Part shown: one piece after another, positions 31,770 through 42,100 of the stretch
Layout of the letters: every line of letters starts with the position of its first letter
Position numbering within the stretch: position 1 is the stretch's first letter
Assembly: GCA_009772935.1 (NCBI GenBank)
Contig: WOUR01000034.1
Span: 1-55,980 of the forward strand
Source of the DNA: Rhodospirillaceae bacterium
GTDB taxonomy: Bacteria > Pseudomonadota > Alphaproteobacteria > Reyranellales > Reyranellaceae
Length of the DNA: 55,980 nucleotides
Direction of reading: 5' to 3'
Notes under the pieces: generated by a model
What the model saw: only the letters and a program-made list of their open reading frames with translations
What the model was told of the DNA's origin: nothing
The model's database searches: none
Program-made: the position numbers and the translations under genes

Positions 31770-32396
31770 GTGCTCAAGCTCTACTACACTGCCAGTACCT
31801 GCTCGCTCGCCACCCACATCGTGCTGGAGGAAGTGGGCGCCGACTATTCGACGGTGCGCATCGACTTCGCCACGGAGCAGCAGAAGTCGGCCGAGTATCT
31901 CAAGGTCAATCCCAAGGCACGCGTGCCGGCGCTGGTGACCGACGAGGGCATCCTCACCGAGACGCCGGCGATGCTGGTCTATGTCGCGCAGCGCTTCCCG
32001 CAGGCGCGGCTCGCGCCGATGGAGGATCCGTTCTTCTTCGCCCAGATCCAGTCGTTCAACTCCTATCTCTGCTCGAGCGTGCACGTGGCCCATGCCCACC
32101 GCATGCGCGGCCATCGCTGGGTCGATGCCGACGACAAGGCGGCGATCGCCGCCATGCAGCGCAAGGTGCCGGAATCGGTCGGCGCCGGCTTCGAGCTGAT
32201 CGAGCGCGAGATGCTGAAGGGCCCGTGGGTGATGGGCGAGCACTACACGATCTGCGACCCCTATCTCTTCACGCTCGCCCAGTGGCTGGAAAAGGACGGC
32301 GTCGACCCCGCGCGCATCCCGCGTGTGATCGATCATCGCCGCCGCATGTCGGAGCGGCCGGGCGTGAAGAAGGCGATCGCCGAGGAAACCGCCTGA
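31770..32396 (+). CDS. Glutathione S-transferase family protein
   Basis: The 208-residue protein is a second GST. Its N-terminal domain shows LKLYYTASTCSLATHIVLEEVGADY, similar to beta-class bacterial GSTs, then NPKARVPAL and ETPAMLVYVAQ; the C-terminal helical domain follows. The start is GTG 31770 after GGCAGGAGA. It is distinct in sequence from the GST at 28.4 kb. Confidence 0.9.
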   Translation: MLKLYYTASTCSLATHIVLEEVGADYSTVRIDFATEQQKSAEYLKVNPKARVPALVTDEGILTETPAMLVYVAQRFPQARLAPMEDPFFFAQIQSFNSYLCSSVHVAHAHRMRGHRWVDADDKAAIAAMQRKVPESVGAGFELIEREMLKGPWVMGEHYTICDPYLFTLAQWLEKDGVDPARIPRVIDHRRRMSERPGVKKAIAEETA

Positions 32397-32409
32397 CCCG
32401 CGCGGCCCG

Positions 32410-32739
32410 GTGCTGACTTTCATAAGGGCCGCGCACACGATCGTCTGGCTGTTCTTCGTGGCGTGCATCCTCGCGATCTGGATCTTCGCGGCGCGCGGCG
32501 ACTATCCCGGTGCGGTGGTGTCGATCGGCGTCGTCTTCGTCGAGGTCGTCGTGCTGGCCGTCAACGGCTGGACGTGTCCGCTCACCGCCGTTGCCGCGCG
32601 TCACACGGACGATCGTCGTGACAACTTCGACATCTACCTTCCGCAATGGCTGGCGCGGCACAACAAGTCGATCTTCGGCTTGCTGTACCTGGCAGGTATC
32701 ACCTTCGCTCTGGCCCGCTGGACCCGTCTGCTGCCGTAG
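32410..32739 (+). CDS. Small membrane protein of unknown function
   Basis: The 109-residue protein has three hydrophobic helices (about 8-28, 34-52, 86-104) and the sequence VNGWTCPLTAVAARHTDDR between the second and third. The CPLT motif recalls the DUF2784 family, but I am not sure of that assignment. It starts at GTG 32410, 13 bases after the GST stop, and probably shares its transcript. Confidence 0.7.
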   Translation: MLTFIRAAHTIVWLFFVACILAIWIFAARGDYPGAVVSIGVVFVEVVVLAVNGWTCPLTAVAARHTDDRRDNFDIYLPQWLARHNKSIFGLLYLAGITFALARWTRLLP

Positions 32740-32813
32740 CGTTGCCGGCAGCGTGGCCTTGCAGGATGTTTCCAAGCCTGCGTTCATGCGGGAACCAATC
32801 GATGAGGCCGTGC

Positions 32814-33167
32814 ATGTCCAGACTTCTCTCGTCCCTAATCCTCGTTCTCGGCCTCATGGCAGCGGGGACCGCGTCGGTCGTCGCTCAGCAGACGCCGCCA
32901 ACGGCACGCGAGACGATCGAGAAGAGCAAGGAGGCCGCTGCGGAGCGTGCCCGCGCGATCGGGCCGGAGCTGAAGGCGCTGCAGGACGAGATGAAGGCGC
33001 AGGTGGGCGACGTGCGGGCGCTCATCGACAAGAGGGTCGATGAAGCCGGCCGCAAGGCGATGACCTACGCGATCTGGGGCGCCGTGGGCTTCTTCGCGCT
33101 TATGGTCCTGGCCTCCGTATTGGGCGGGGTGATCGTGGCGCTGCTGTTCCGGCGCAACCGGACCTAG
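32814..33167 (+). CDS. Small envelope protein with signal peptide and C-terminal membrane helix
   Basis: The 117-residue protein has a signal peptide (residues 1-25, ending VVAQ), a charged helical stretch (about 30-80, rich in Glu, Lys and Ala) and a membrane helix (about 86-110), followed by RRNRT. This suggests a membrane-anchored protein with a periplasmic coiled region. No family recognised. ATG 32802 would add four residues. Its TAG shares the CTAG at 33164-33167 with the stop of the convergent GMC oxidoreductase. Confidence 0.7.
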   Translation: MSRLLSSLILVLGLMAAGTASVVAQQTPPTARETIEKSKEAAAERARAIGPELKALQDEMKAQVGDVRALIDKRVDEAGRKAMTYAIWGAVGFFALMVLASVLGGVIVALLFRRNRT

Positions 33168-34822
33168 CCCGCCAGCACGAGGTCGCTCGCCTTTTCGGCA
33201 ACCGCCGTTACGGCGGCGTTGATCATCGCCGCGGGCAGGCCGGGCAGGACCGACGCGTCGACGACGCGCAATCCCGCGATGCCCTTCACGCGCAAGGTCT
33301 CGTCGACGACGGCGCCGATGCGGCAGGTGCCGACCGGATGGTGGAACGAATCCGTCGCCCGGCGGATGAAGTCGTGGCGGCTGGCTTCCGTCGTCCAGGC
33401 CGGTCCGGGATAGACCTCCTTCGCCCGCCAGTCGTCGAACGCTTTCGCCGCACCGATCTCGCGCGCGATCTCGACGCCCTTCGCAAGTACCGCGAGATCG
33501 TCGGGGTCGCCCAGGTAGTTCGGGTCGATGATCGCCGCTTCCCGCGGATCGCTGGAGGCGAGCCTGACGCTGCCGCGGCTGCGCGGCTGCAGGTGGCAGG
33601 GCACCAGGACATAGGCCGGCGCCGCCAGCGGCCCGACGGTCGGCCGCACGAACGGTACCGACAGGCACATGACGAGGATGTCGGGGCTCTGGCCGGCGGT
33701 CGCGTGCGGCACATAGAGGAGCGCGTCGCAGTGATTGTAGTGCGAGGGCGGGACCGGGCGGCTCGCTTGGTAGGCCACGCCGGCCAGCAGCGGGTGATCC
33801 TCCAGATGGCGGCCGACATCGGGCAGGTCGACGACGCCGGCAATCCCCAGCGCGCGCAGCTCGTCGGCCGGGCCGATGCCCGACAGCATCAGCAGGCGGG
33901 GCGAATCGATCGCCCCGGCGCAAAGCAGGACATCCCCCGCGGGTCGCACGATGCCATTGGGCAGACGAACGCCGAGGCAGCGGCCGCGCTCGATCTCGAG
34001 GCCGAGCACTTCGGTGCCGGTGAGCAGGTCGACCTGCGCCCCGGAGGAACCGCTTTCGAGACTGTCCAGATAGGCCGTGGCGGCATCGTCGCGGCGCTGG
34101 CCCTTGATGCTGAGCTGGTTCCAGCCGACGCCGGTCGTGACTTCGCCGCCGAGGTCGGGCGTCACCGGGAAGCCCGCTTGCTGCGCCGCCGCCATGAAGG
34201 CCCCGGCGACCGGCGTGCGGTCGGAGACGTCGGCCAGCGACAGGACATGCAGCGGGCCGTCGCCGCCGCGCCAGGCATTGCCGCCGCCCGAGAAGGTCTC
34301 GGCGCGCCTGAAGTAGGACAGCAGGTCGGCGTAACGCCAGCCCCTGGGCCAGCGGTCGTAGGCCGCCGCGTGGCCGCGCTGGTAGGCCAGCGCATTGATG
34401 ATGCTCGATCCGCCGACCGCCTTGCCGCGCGGACAGGTGATCGCGCGGCCGCCCAGCCCGGGCTGCGGCGTCGTCATGTACCGCCAGTCCAGCGCGCTCT
34501 CCTGGAGGCTGGGCCAAGCCGGTGGGGCCGCAACGGCCGGAAGATCGGCCCGCCCGCCTGCTTCGATCAGGAGCACCCGCCGCCCGGCCTGTCCCAGCCG
34601 ATGCGCCAGCACGCAGCCTGCCGAGCCGGCGCCCACGATCACATGGTCATAGGTCGCGCGGAGCTGCTCGGGCGATGTCAGGGTGCGCACGCCGCTTGCT
34701 GCGTTCGCGGACGAAGAAAGACCGGCAAGCGCGATGCCGCCCGCCATGGCGGCGCCCAGCGCTTCGCGGCGCTTCAGCCCGCCCCTGTGGTCAGTGTCCC
34801 CGAACGATGGTGTCCCGCCCAT
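33164..34822 (-). CDS. GMC-family FAD oxidoreductase
   Basis: The 552-residue protein is a glucose-methanol-choline oxidoreductase with the FAD dinucleotide-binding motif VIVGAGSAGCVLAHRLG (about residues 61-77), the CPRGKAVGGSSIINALAYQRG loop and the C-terminal FHHPVGTCRIG with the active-site His. An RR-containing hydrophobic N-terminus (LKRREALGAAMAGGIALAG) suggests Tat export. The substrate is probably an alcohol, but unknown. It stands alone between convergent and divergent neighbours. Confidence 0.9.
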   Translation of the reverse strand: MGGTPSFGDTDHRGGLKRREALGAAMAGGIALAGLSSSANAASGVRTLTSPEQLRATYDHVIVGAGSAGCVLAHRLGQAGRRVLLIEAGGRADLPAVAAPPAWPSLQESALDWRYMTTPQPGLGGRAITCPRGKAVGGSSIINALAYQRGHAAAYDRWPRGWRYADLLSYFRRAETFSGGGNAWRGGDGPLHVLSLADVSDRTPVAGAFMAAAQQAGFPVTPDLGGEVTTGVGWNQLSIKGQRRDDAATAYLDSLESGSSGAQVDLLTGTEVLGLEIERGRCLGVRLPNGIVRPAGDVLLCAGAIDSPRLLMLSGIGPADELRALGIAGVVDLPDVGRHLEDHPLLAGVAYQASRPVPPSHYNHCDALLYVPHATAGQSPDILVMCLSVPFVRPTVGPLAAPAYVLVPCHLQPRSRGSVRLASSDPREAAIIDPNYLGDPDDLAVLAKGVEIAREIGAAKAFDDWRAKEVYPGPAWTTEASRHDFIRRATDSFHHPVGTCRIGAVVDETLRVKGIAGLRVVDASVLPGLPAAMINAAVTAVAEKASDLVLAG

Positions 34823-34895
34823 GCTGCCCCGCCTCCGTCGCGTCCCCAGTTATAGTGGCCGGGTGTGAATTTTGCGCCTCGATCTAGTATCTAAG

Positions 34896-36039
<1,144 letters not shown>

Positions 36040-36072
36040 CAGGCCGTCGAACAGGGCCCAGTCCTGGCAAAT

Positions 36073-36099
36073 AAACGAAACAAACGAAATAAACGAATC
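36073..36099. repeat. Short tandem repeat downstream of ccrM
   Basis: Three 9-bp units follow each other: AAACGAAAC, AAACGAAAT, AAACGAATC. The last contains a GANTC site (36095-36099). The stretch is AT-rich against a high-GC background. Confidence 0.7.
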
Positions 36100-36128
36100 A
36101 GTCGAAGCGGGAGTCACGCCCCCGAGGT

Positions 36129-36142
36129 GGTATCATGATACC
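36129..36142. repeat. Perfect 14-bp palindrome between ccrM and mutY
   Basis: GGTATCATGATACC is its own reverse complement without a spacer. It lies in the 158-bp gap between two convergent genes, where a promoter operator is not expected. Could be a protein-binding site. Confidence 0.5.
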
Positions 36143-36197
36143 GCTGACGGGCCGATGTTTCCCGCCGGTACCTGCAAGAACCCATTCCAGCAGCCTG

Positions 36198-37247
36198 CTA
36201 GGCCTTCACCGCGTGTTCGATCACCTTGCGCATGACCGTGGGCAGGGCGCGTTCGTCCAGCCGGTCGAGCTCGCACCAGCTCGTGCCGGGGGCCAGCGCC
36301 GCGAGACGGCCAGTCGTGGCGATCGCGCGGGCGACCGTGAGTTCCAGGTGGAAGTGCGTGAAGGTGTGGCGGACACGGCCTTCCATCACCGTCCAGCGCG
36401 CCGGTAACGGAGCCTCTGCGAGCGCAGGGGCCTCGACGAAGGGTCCCTCGCGCCAGGCGCTCGACGGCACCTCGTCCATGCCGCCCAGCAGCCCCTTCGC
36501 CGGCCGCTTGCGCAGCAGCACGGCGCCGTCCTTGCGCAGCAGCACGAAGGCGAGGCCGCGGCGGGTCGGCTTCTCGGCCTTGGGCGCGCGCCGCGGCAGA
36601 TCCTCGGCGATGCCCTGTCTGCGGCCCTTGCAGCCCTGCATCAGCGGGCAGATGACGCAGCGCGGATTGCGCGGAATGCAGACGGTGGCGCCGAGATCCA
36701 TCATCGCCTGGGCATAGTCGCCGGCGCGCTGCTGCGGCACCAGCCGTGCCGCGCGGACATGGATGTCGGGCTTGGCGTCGGGCAACGGCGTCTCGATGGC
36801 GTAGAGGCGGGCGATCACCCGTTCGACGTTGCCGTCGACGGCCGAGGCGGGACGGTCGAAGGCGATGGCCTGGATCGCCGCCGCCGTGTACGGGCCGACG
36901 CCGGGCAGGGCGCGCAGGCCGGCTTCGTCCTCGGGAAAACGGCCGGCATGGTCGTTGGCGACGGCCTGGGCGCAGGCATGCAGGTTGCGGGCACGGGCAT
37001 AGTAGCCGAGGCCCGCCCACGCGGAGAGCACATCGTCGAGGGGCGCTTCGGCCAGCGCCTCGACGGTGGGCCAGCGCTCCACAAAGCGGCGGAAATACTC
37101 GCCCACCGTGGCGACGGTGGTCTGCTGAAGCATGATCTCCGACAGCCAGACACGGTAAGGCGCCGTGCGTTCCCCCGGGGCTGCGCGCCAGGGGAGGGTG
37201 CGACGATGTCGATCATACCAGGCGAGCAGTCGGTCGGCGTGTGTCAT
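36198..37247 (-). CDS. mutY: A/G-specific adenine DNA glycosylase
   Basis: MutY removes adenine paired with 8-oxoguanine. The 349-residue protein has the helix-hairpin-helix LPGVGPYTAAAI with the catalytic aspartate of VDGNVERVIARL, the four cluster cysteines in CIPRNPRCVICPLMQGC (C-x6-C-x2-C-x5-C), and a C-terminal NUDIX-like domain for 8-oxoG recognition. It is divergent from the DUF721-DsbA gene. This mutY-DUF721-dsbA-smc order is common in alphaproteobacteria. Confidence 0.95.
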   Translation of the reverse strand: MTHADRLLAWYDRHRRTLPWRAAPGERTAPYRVWLSEIMLQQTTVATVGEYFRRFVERWPTVEALAEAPLDDVLSAWAGLGYYARARNLHACAQAVANDHAGRFPEDEAGLRALPGVGPYTAAAIQAIAFDRPASAVDGNVERVIARLYAIETPLPDAKPDIHVRAARLVPQQRAGDYAQAMMDLGATVCIPRNPRCVICPLMQGCKGRRQGIAEDLPRRAPKAEKPTRRGLAFVLLRKDGAVLLRKRPAKGLLGGMDEVPSSAWREGPFVEAPALAEAPLPARWTVMEGRVRHTFTHFHLELTVARAIATTGRLAALAPGTSWCELDRLDERALPTVMRKVIEHAVKA

Positions 37248-37299
37248 GGTCAGTCGAGGGGGCGTGGCCTACCATACGGAGCGGAGTTTGAAAGGGTCC

Positions 37300-38361
37300 A
37301 TGCGCGAAAACGGCTTCCGTGCGATCGGCAGTCTGGCCCAGAAGCTCACGTCGGGCATGGCGAAAGGCCGCGGCGCGTCGCTCGTTCGACTGAAGGCCGA
37401 CTGGCCGGCGGTCGTCGGGCCGGAGCTGGCGCGCACCACGCGGCCCGACGCGCTGCTGGCCGGGCGGGGCGCCCGGGCCGGCAAGGCCCTTCGGTTGAAG
37501 GTGTCCGGGGCCGCCGCCCTCGAAGTCCAGCACAGGAGCAGCCAGATCGTGGAACGGGTGAATGCCTATTTCGGGCACAGGGTGATCGACGACGTGCGGA
37601 TCGTGCAGGGCGTCATTCCGGGGCCGTCCCCGGCCCTCCGGACACCGCGTCCCGATCCTGTCGTCGAGCAGGCGGTGGCCAGCCGCACGGCGGCCGTCCA
37701 GGATCCCGATCTGCGCGCGGCACTGACCCGGCTCGGGGCCCGCATTGCCTGCAGGCGTCGCGGCTTTCTGTTCGGCGGCCTGGGCGCGCTCTGTCTGGGG
37801 GACGACCTCCATGCACAACCGAAAGCAGCGGCCAGGTTCCTCGATCCGCTGCCCGGCGATCACGTGCTGGGCAAGCCCGACGCGCCCAACGTGCTGATCG
37901 ACTATGCCTCGTTCACCTGCCCGCACTGCGCCACGTTCAACAATGCGGTCATGCCGGCCCTGAAGCGGGACTGGATCGACACCGGCAAACTCAAGCTGGT
38001 GCATCGCCATTTCCCGTCGGATGCGCTGGCCACCCGCGCCAGCCTGCTGGCCGAGTGCGCCGGGCCGGACGGGTTCTTCGCCGCCGTCGACACGCTGTTC
38101 CGGACCCAGGTCCAGTGGATGACCGCGGCCGATCCGGCGGCGGAACTGATGACCGTGCTGGCGGGGCAGGGGGTGAGTGCGGCCGAGGCGCAGGCCTGCG
38201 TCGCCAACGACCGGCTTTTGGACAAAGTCATCGCCGACGTGCAGTCCGGCCAGGCGCTGGGCGTCAATTCCACCCCGACCGTGTTCATCAACGAGCAGGG
38301 ATACGGCAATCCGGGCGGAATCGACGCCATCGCAGCGATTTTACGTCAGGTGGGCCGTTAA
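37300..38361 (+). CDS. DUF721 (DciA-like) protein fused to a DsbA-like thioredoxin domain
   Basis: One open frame joins two proteins usually encoded by neighbouring genes. Residues 1-145 match DUF721/DciA-like proteins (LVRLKADWPAVVGPELARTT, LRLKVSGAAALEVQHRS, QDPDLRAALTRLGARI). Residues 152-172 look like an export signal (RRRGFLFGGLGALCLGDDL). Residues 178-353 form a DsbA/DsbG-like thiol-disulfide domain with C207-P-H-C210 and the cis-proline loop NSTPTVFIN. DciA-type proteins help load replicative helicase in the cytoplasm, whereas DsbA acts in the periplasm. There is no stop between the parts; an internal start (GTG 37675 is the nearest) could yield DsbA separately. ATG 37300 is chosen; ATG 37246 is an upstream alternative. 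Confidence 0.8.
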   Translation: MRENGFRAIGSLAQKLTSGMAKGRGASLVRLKADWPAVVGPELARTTRPDALLAGRGARAGKALRLKVSGAAALEVQHRSSQIVERVNAYFGHRVIDDVRIVQGVIPGPSPALRTPRPDPVVEQAVASRTAAVQDPDLRAALTRLGARIACRRRGFLFGGLGALCLGDDLHAQPKAAARFLDPLPGDHVLGKPDAPNVLIDYASFTCPHCATFNNAVMPALKRDWIDTGKLKLVHRHFPSDALATRASLLAECAGPDGFFAAVDTLFRTQVQWMTAADPAAELMTVLAGQGVSAAEAQACVANDRLLDKVIADVQSGQALGVNSTPTVFINEQGYGNPGGIDAIAAILRQVGR

Positions 38362-38416
38362 CGTTTGACTCCCCACAGGCTGAATTCCCAAGATGTAGTG
38401 GAGAGGACAGAGGAAA

Positions 38417-39073
38417 ATGCGGAATATCTTGATCGTCGCCGGCGGAGTCGTGGCGGTGGCAGCGATTGCGGCCGGCGTCTATTTCGGCACCGGCGCGCCC
38501 TCGTCCCCGCCACCGGTCGCCGCCGCTTCCGCGCCCAACAAGGCCGCCCTGGAGAGCGTGCAGCCCGGCGATCACGTGCTGGGCGACGCCAAGGCGCCGA
38601 TCACGGTCATCGAGTACGCCTCCCTTACTTGCTCGCACTGTGCGCATTTCCACACGCAGGTCCTGCCCGAGATCAAGAAGAAGTGGATCGATACCGGCAA
38701 GGTGAAGCTGGTCTATCGCGACTTCCCGCTCGACCAGGTCGCCGCCAAGGCGGCGCAGATCGCCGAGTGCGCCGGCAACGACAAATATTTCGGCGTGGTC
38801 GACATCATCTTCCGCGGTCAGCCGCAATGGGCGACGTCGACCGACCCGCTGGCCGAGCTCGCCAAGCCGCTGCGCATCGCCGGCATGGGCGAGAACGAGA
38901 TCAAGGCGTGCCTGGCCAACGACGCGATGAGCAACGCGGTGATCAACGACTACAAGGGCGGCGAGGCAATGGGCGTCAACTCGACGCCGACCCTGTTCAT
39001 CAACGGCCAGCTCTATCGCGGGTCGCGCTCGGTCGAGGAACTCGACGGCGTGTTCTCCAAGTTGGCCAAGTAG
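38417..39073 (+). CDS. DsbA-family thiol-disulfide oxidoreductase
   Basis: The 218-residue protein has an N-terminal membrane or signal segment (residues 3-24), a Pro/Ala-rich linker and a DsbA/BdbD-type domain with active-site C72-S-H-C75 in EYASLTCSHCAHF and the cis-proline loop VNSTPTLFINGQLYRG. It is similar throughout to the C-terminal part of the preceding fusion protein (shared GDHVLG, IDTGKxKLV, DxVQ or DYKGG region), so the two probably arose by duplication. It likely oxidises or isomerises disulfides in the periplasm. smc follows after 34 bases. Confidence 0.92.
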   Translation: MRNILIVAGGVVAVAAIAAGVYFGTGAPSSPPPVAAASAPNKAALESVQPGDHVLGDAKAPITVIEYASLTCSHCAHFHTQVLPEIKKKWIDTGKVKLVYRDFPLDQVAAKAAQIAECAGNDKYFGVVDIIFRGQPQWATSTDPLAELAKPLRIAGMGENEIKACLANDAMSNAVINDYKGGEAMGVNSTPTLFINGQLYRGSRSVEELDGVFSKLAK

Positions 39074-39107
39074 ACCTCCGGGCAAGCAACCAGACAGGCG
39101 TGGTGTA

Positions 39108-42100
39108 ATGGTCCAGTTCGACAAGCTCCGGCTCTCCGGTTTCAAGTCCTTCGTCGACCCGACGGAGCTCGTGATCGAGTCCGGCATGACCGGGATTGTC
39201 GGACCCAATGGCTGCGGCAAGTCGAACCTGGTCGAGGCCCTCAAGTGGGTGATGGGCGAGACGTCGGCCAAGCAGATGCGCGGCTCCGAGATGGAGGACG
39301 TCATCTTCGCCGGCACCGGCCAGCGGCCGGCGCGCAACATCGCCGAGGTCATGCTGTCGCTGGACAACCGGACGCGCACGGCGCCCGCCGCGGTGAACGA
39401 TACGGACCAGCTCGACGTCGTGCGCCGCATCGAGCGCGGCCACGGCTCGGCCTATTCGGTGAACGGTCGCGAGATCCGCGCCCGTGACGTGCAGACGCTG
39501 TTCGCCGACGCCGCCACGGGGTCGCGGTCCACGGCGCTCGTCAGCCAGGGCCGCATCGGCACGCTCATCAACGCCAAGCCGGCGGATCGTCGTTCGGTGA
39601 TCGACGAGGCGGCCGGCATCACCGGTCTTTACGCCCGCCGTCACGAGGCCGAGCTGCGCCTGCGCGCCGCCGAGCAGAACCTGGCCCGCGTACAAGACGT
39701 GCTGGTGGCTCTCGAGGAACAGCACAAGGGGCTGAAGCGCCAGGCCCGGCAGGCCAGCCGCTATCGTAACCTGTCCGACCATATCCGCCGCGCCGAAGCC
39801 GCGGTGCTGGCGTTGAAGTTGGCCAACGCCGAGCGCGATCTGGCCGTATCGGCTGAGCGGCTGAAGGAGGCCGAGGCCCAGGTCGCCGACCTGACGCGCC
39901 TGGTCGGTCTCGCCACCACCGCGCAGGCCGAGGCTGCGACGTCACTGCCGCCGCTGCGCAACGACGAGGCCGCGGCCGCTGCCGGATTGCAGCGCCTGCG
40001 CGTGGCGCACGATGCGCTGACCGCGGAGGCCGAGCGGGTCGCTGCCGCGCAATTCGAAGCCGAGAGGCGCCTGCAGCAGACCGAACAGGATCTGGCGCGC
40101 GAGCAAGGCCGCAAGGGCGATGCCGAAGCCGCCATTTCCGATCTCGGCGCCCAGCGCGAACGCCTCGAAGAGGAGCGTTTCGGCGAAGAGGATCGTGCCG
40201 CCGCCGCCGAGGAGGCGCGTGACACCGCGCGCAGCGAGACCAGCGTGGCCGAGGTCGAGCTCGATCGCCTGACCCGCCAGATCGCTGACGACGAGGCGTT
40301 GCGCCAGAGCGTTTCGCGCGAGATCGCGGAGCTACAGGATCGCCTGCGCCGCCTGTCGTCGCGCCGCGATGAAGTCAGCGCGCAGCAGCGGCAGCTCCAG
40401 GTCGAACTTTCCAACCTGCCGGCGCTGCCTGAGGTCGAGGCCGAATTCGAGGCCGCCCGCGCCGCGCTGGAAGAGGCGCGTTTCAGCGGCCAGGAGGCGA
40501 TCGAAGCCGCCCGCGAGGCCGAGCGCTACGAGTCGGATGCCGCGCGTCAGGCGGTCGCCCGGGCCGAAGCGGAACGCCTCGACATGGAAAAGGCCCGTGC
40601 GGCCGAACGCGAGGCCGCGGAGGCAAGCCACGCCATTGCCGTCGAGGCCCTGCAGAAGACCAATGCGCGCCTGACCAAGCTGCGCGCCGAGGAAGCGGGC
40701 GTCGCCGCCGCGCTGAAGTCGGCCGCCGATTCGCTGTGGCCGCCGCTGCTTGACGCGCTCAGCGTCGAGCCGGGCTTCGAGAAGGCCTTGGGTGCGGCCT
40801 TCGGCGACGAGCTGGAAGCTTCGTCGGACCGCGGCGCGCCGGTGCACTGGCTGCCGCTCGAGGCGCTGGCCGAGACGCCGGCCCTGCCCGAAGGCGCGAC
40901 GCCGCTCGGTGCGCATGTCGGCGCCCTGCCCGAGTTGGCCCGTCGTCTGTCCTTCATCGGCATCGTGGCCAACGACGAGATCGGGGCGGCGCTGCAGGGC
41001 GCCCTCAAGCCCGGCCAGCAGCTCGTCACCCGCGAGGGCGCCGTGTGGCGCTGGGACGGCTACACGATGCGGGCTGGTGCACCGTCGACCGCTGCCGTGC
41101 GGCTGAGCCAGCGCAACCGACTGGCCGAGATTCGCCACCAGATCGACGGTGTTGTCGCCGAGCAGATGGTCGAGCAGGCGCGTGTCGATGCCGAGAAGAG
41201 CTGGCTGGCTGCGGCCCGCGATGCCGAGAAGACCTGCGTCGACCAGGCCCGCGCCCATGAGCGCAGCGTGGCCGACGCCGCTCGTCGCAAGACGCAGGAG
41301 GCCGGCGAGGCGACCCGCGCCGCCGAGCGCGCCGCCCAGTCGGCCATCGGCACCGCCGAGCGCCTGGCCACGCAGGCCCGCGACCGTCACGTCGAGATTG
41401 CCCGCCGGACCGACCAGCTACGCACCCGCCTGGCCGGCATCGAGACAGTGGTGGCCGAAGTGCTGGGCGACATCGCCGAGGTCGAGATGCGGCGCACCTT
41501 CCGCGAAGCGCGCCTGTCGTCGATCGCCGACACCCAGTCCGACCGCGCCGAGGCCGGCGCGCTGCGCGTGCGCATCGCTGAACTGCGGGCGGCGCTGGTC
41601 GAGGCCGAGGGCCAGTGCGACCGTCTCGCGCGCGAATCCAAGATGCGCACCGAGCGCCTGGCCCAGATCGCACAGGACCACGAAGGCTGGAGCAAGCGAC
41701 TGCGCGAGGCGGACGGCCAGATCGTCGAACTCGACGCACGGCGCGAGCAGACCGCGGCCGCGATCGCCGAACTGGCGGCAAAGCCGGCCGAGATCGAGGA
41801 GAAGCGGTTCGTGCTCGGCGAGGAGATCGACAAGGCCGAGGCCAACCGCCAGGAAGCGGCCGACCGGCTGGCGATCGGCGAGACCCGCCTGGCCGAGGCC
41901 GACAAGGCGCTCCGCCAGGCCGAGACCGAGATGGGCCAGGCGCGCGAGACCCGCGTCCGCCGCGAAGGCCAGGTCGAGCAGGCCACCAAGGATCGCGAGG
42001 CGGTGGTCGAGCGCATCGTCGAGCGCCTGCGCTGCGAGCCCGACGGCGTGTTGGCGCTGGCCGAGGTCCAGTCGCTCGACGAGCTGCCGGATCTCGAGAA

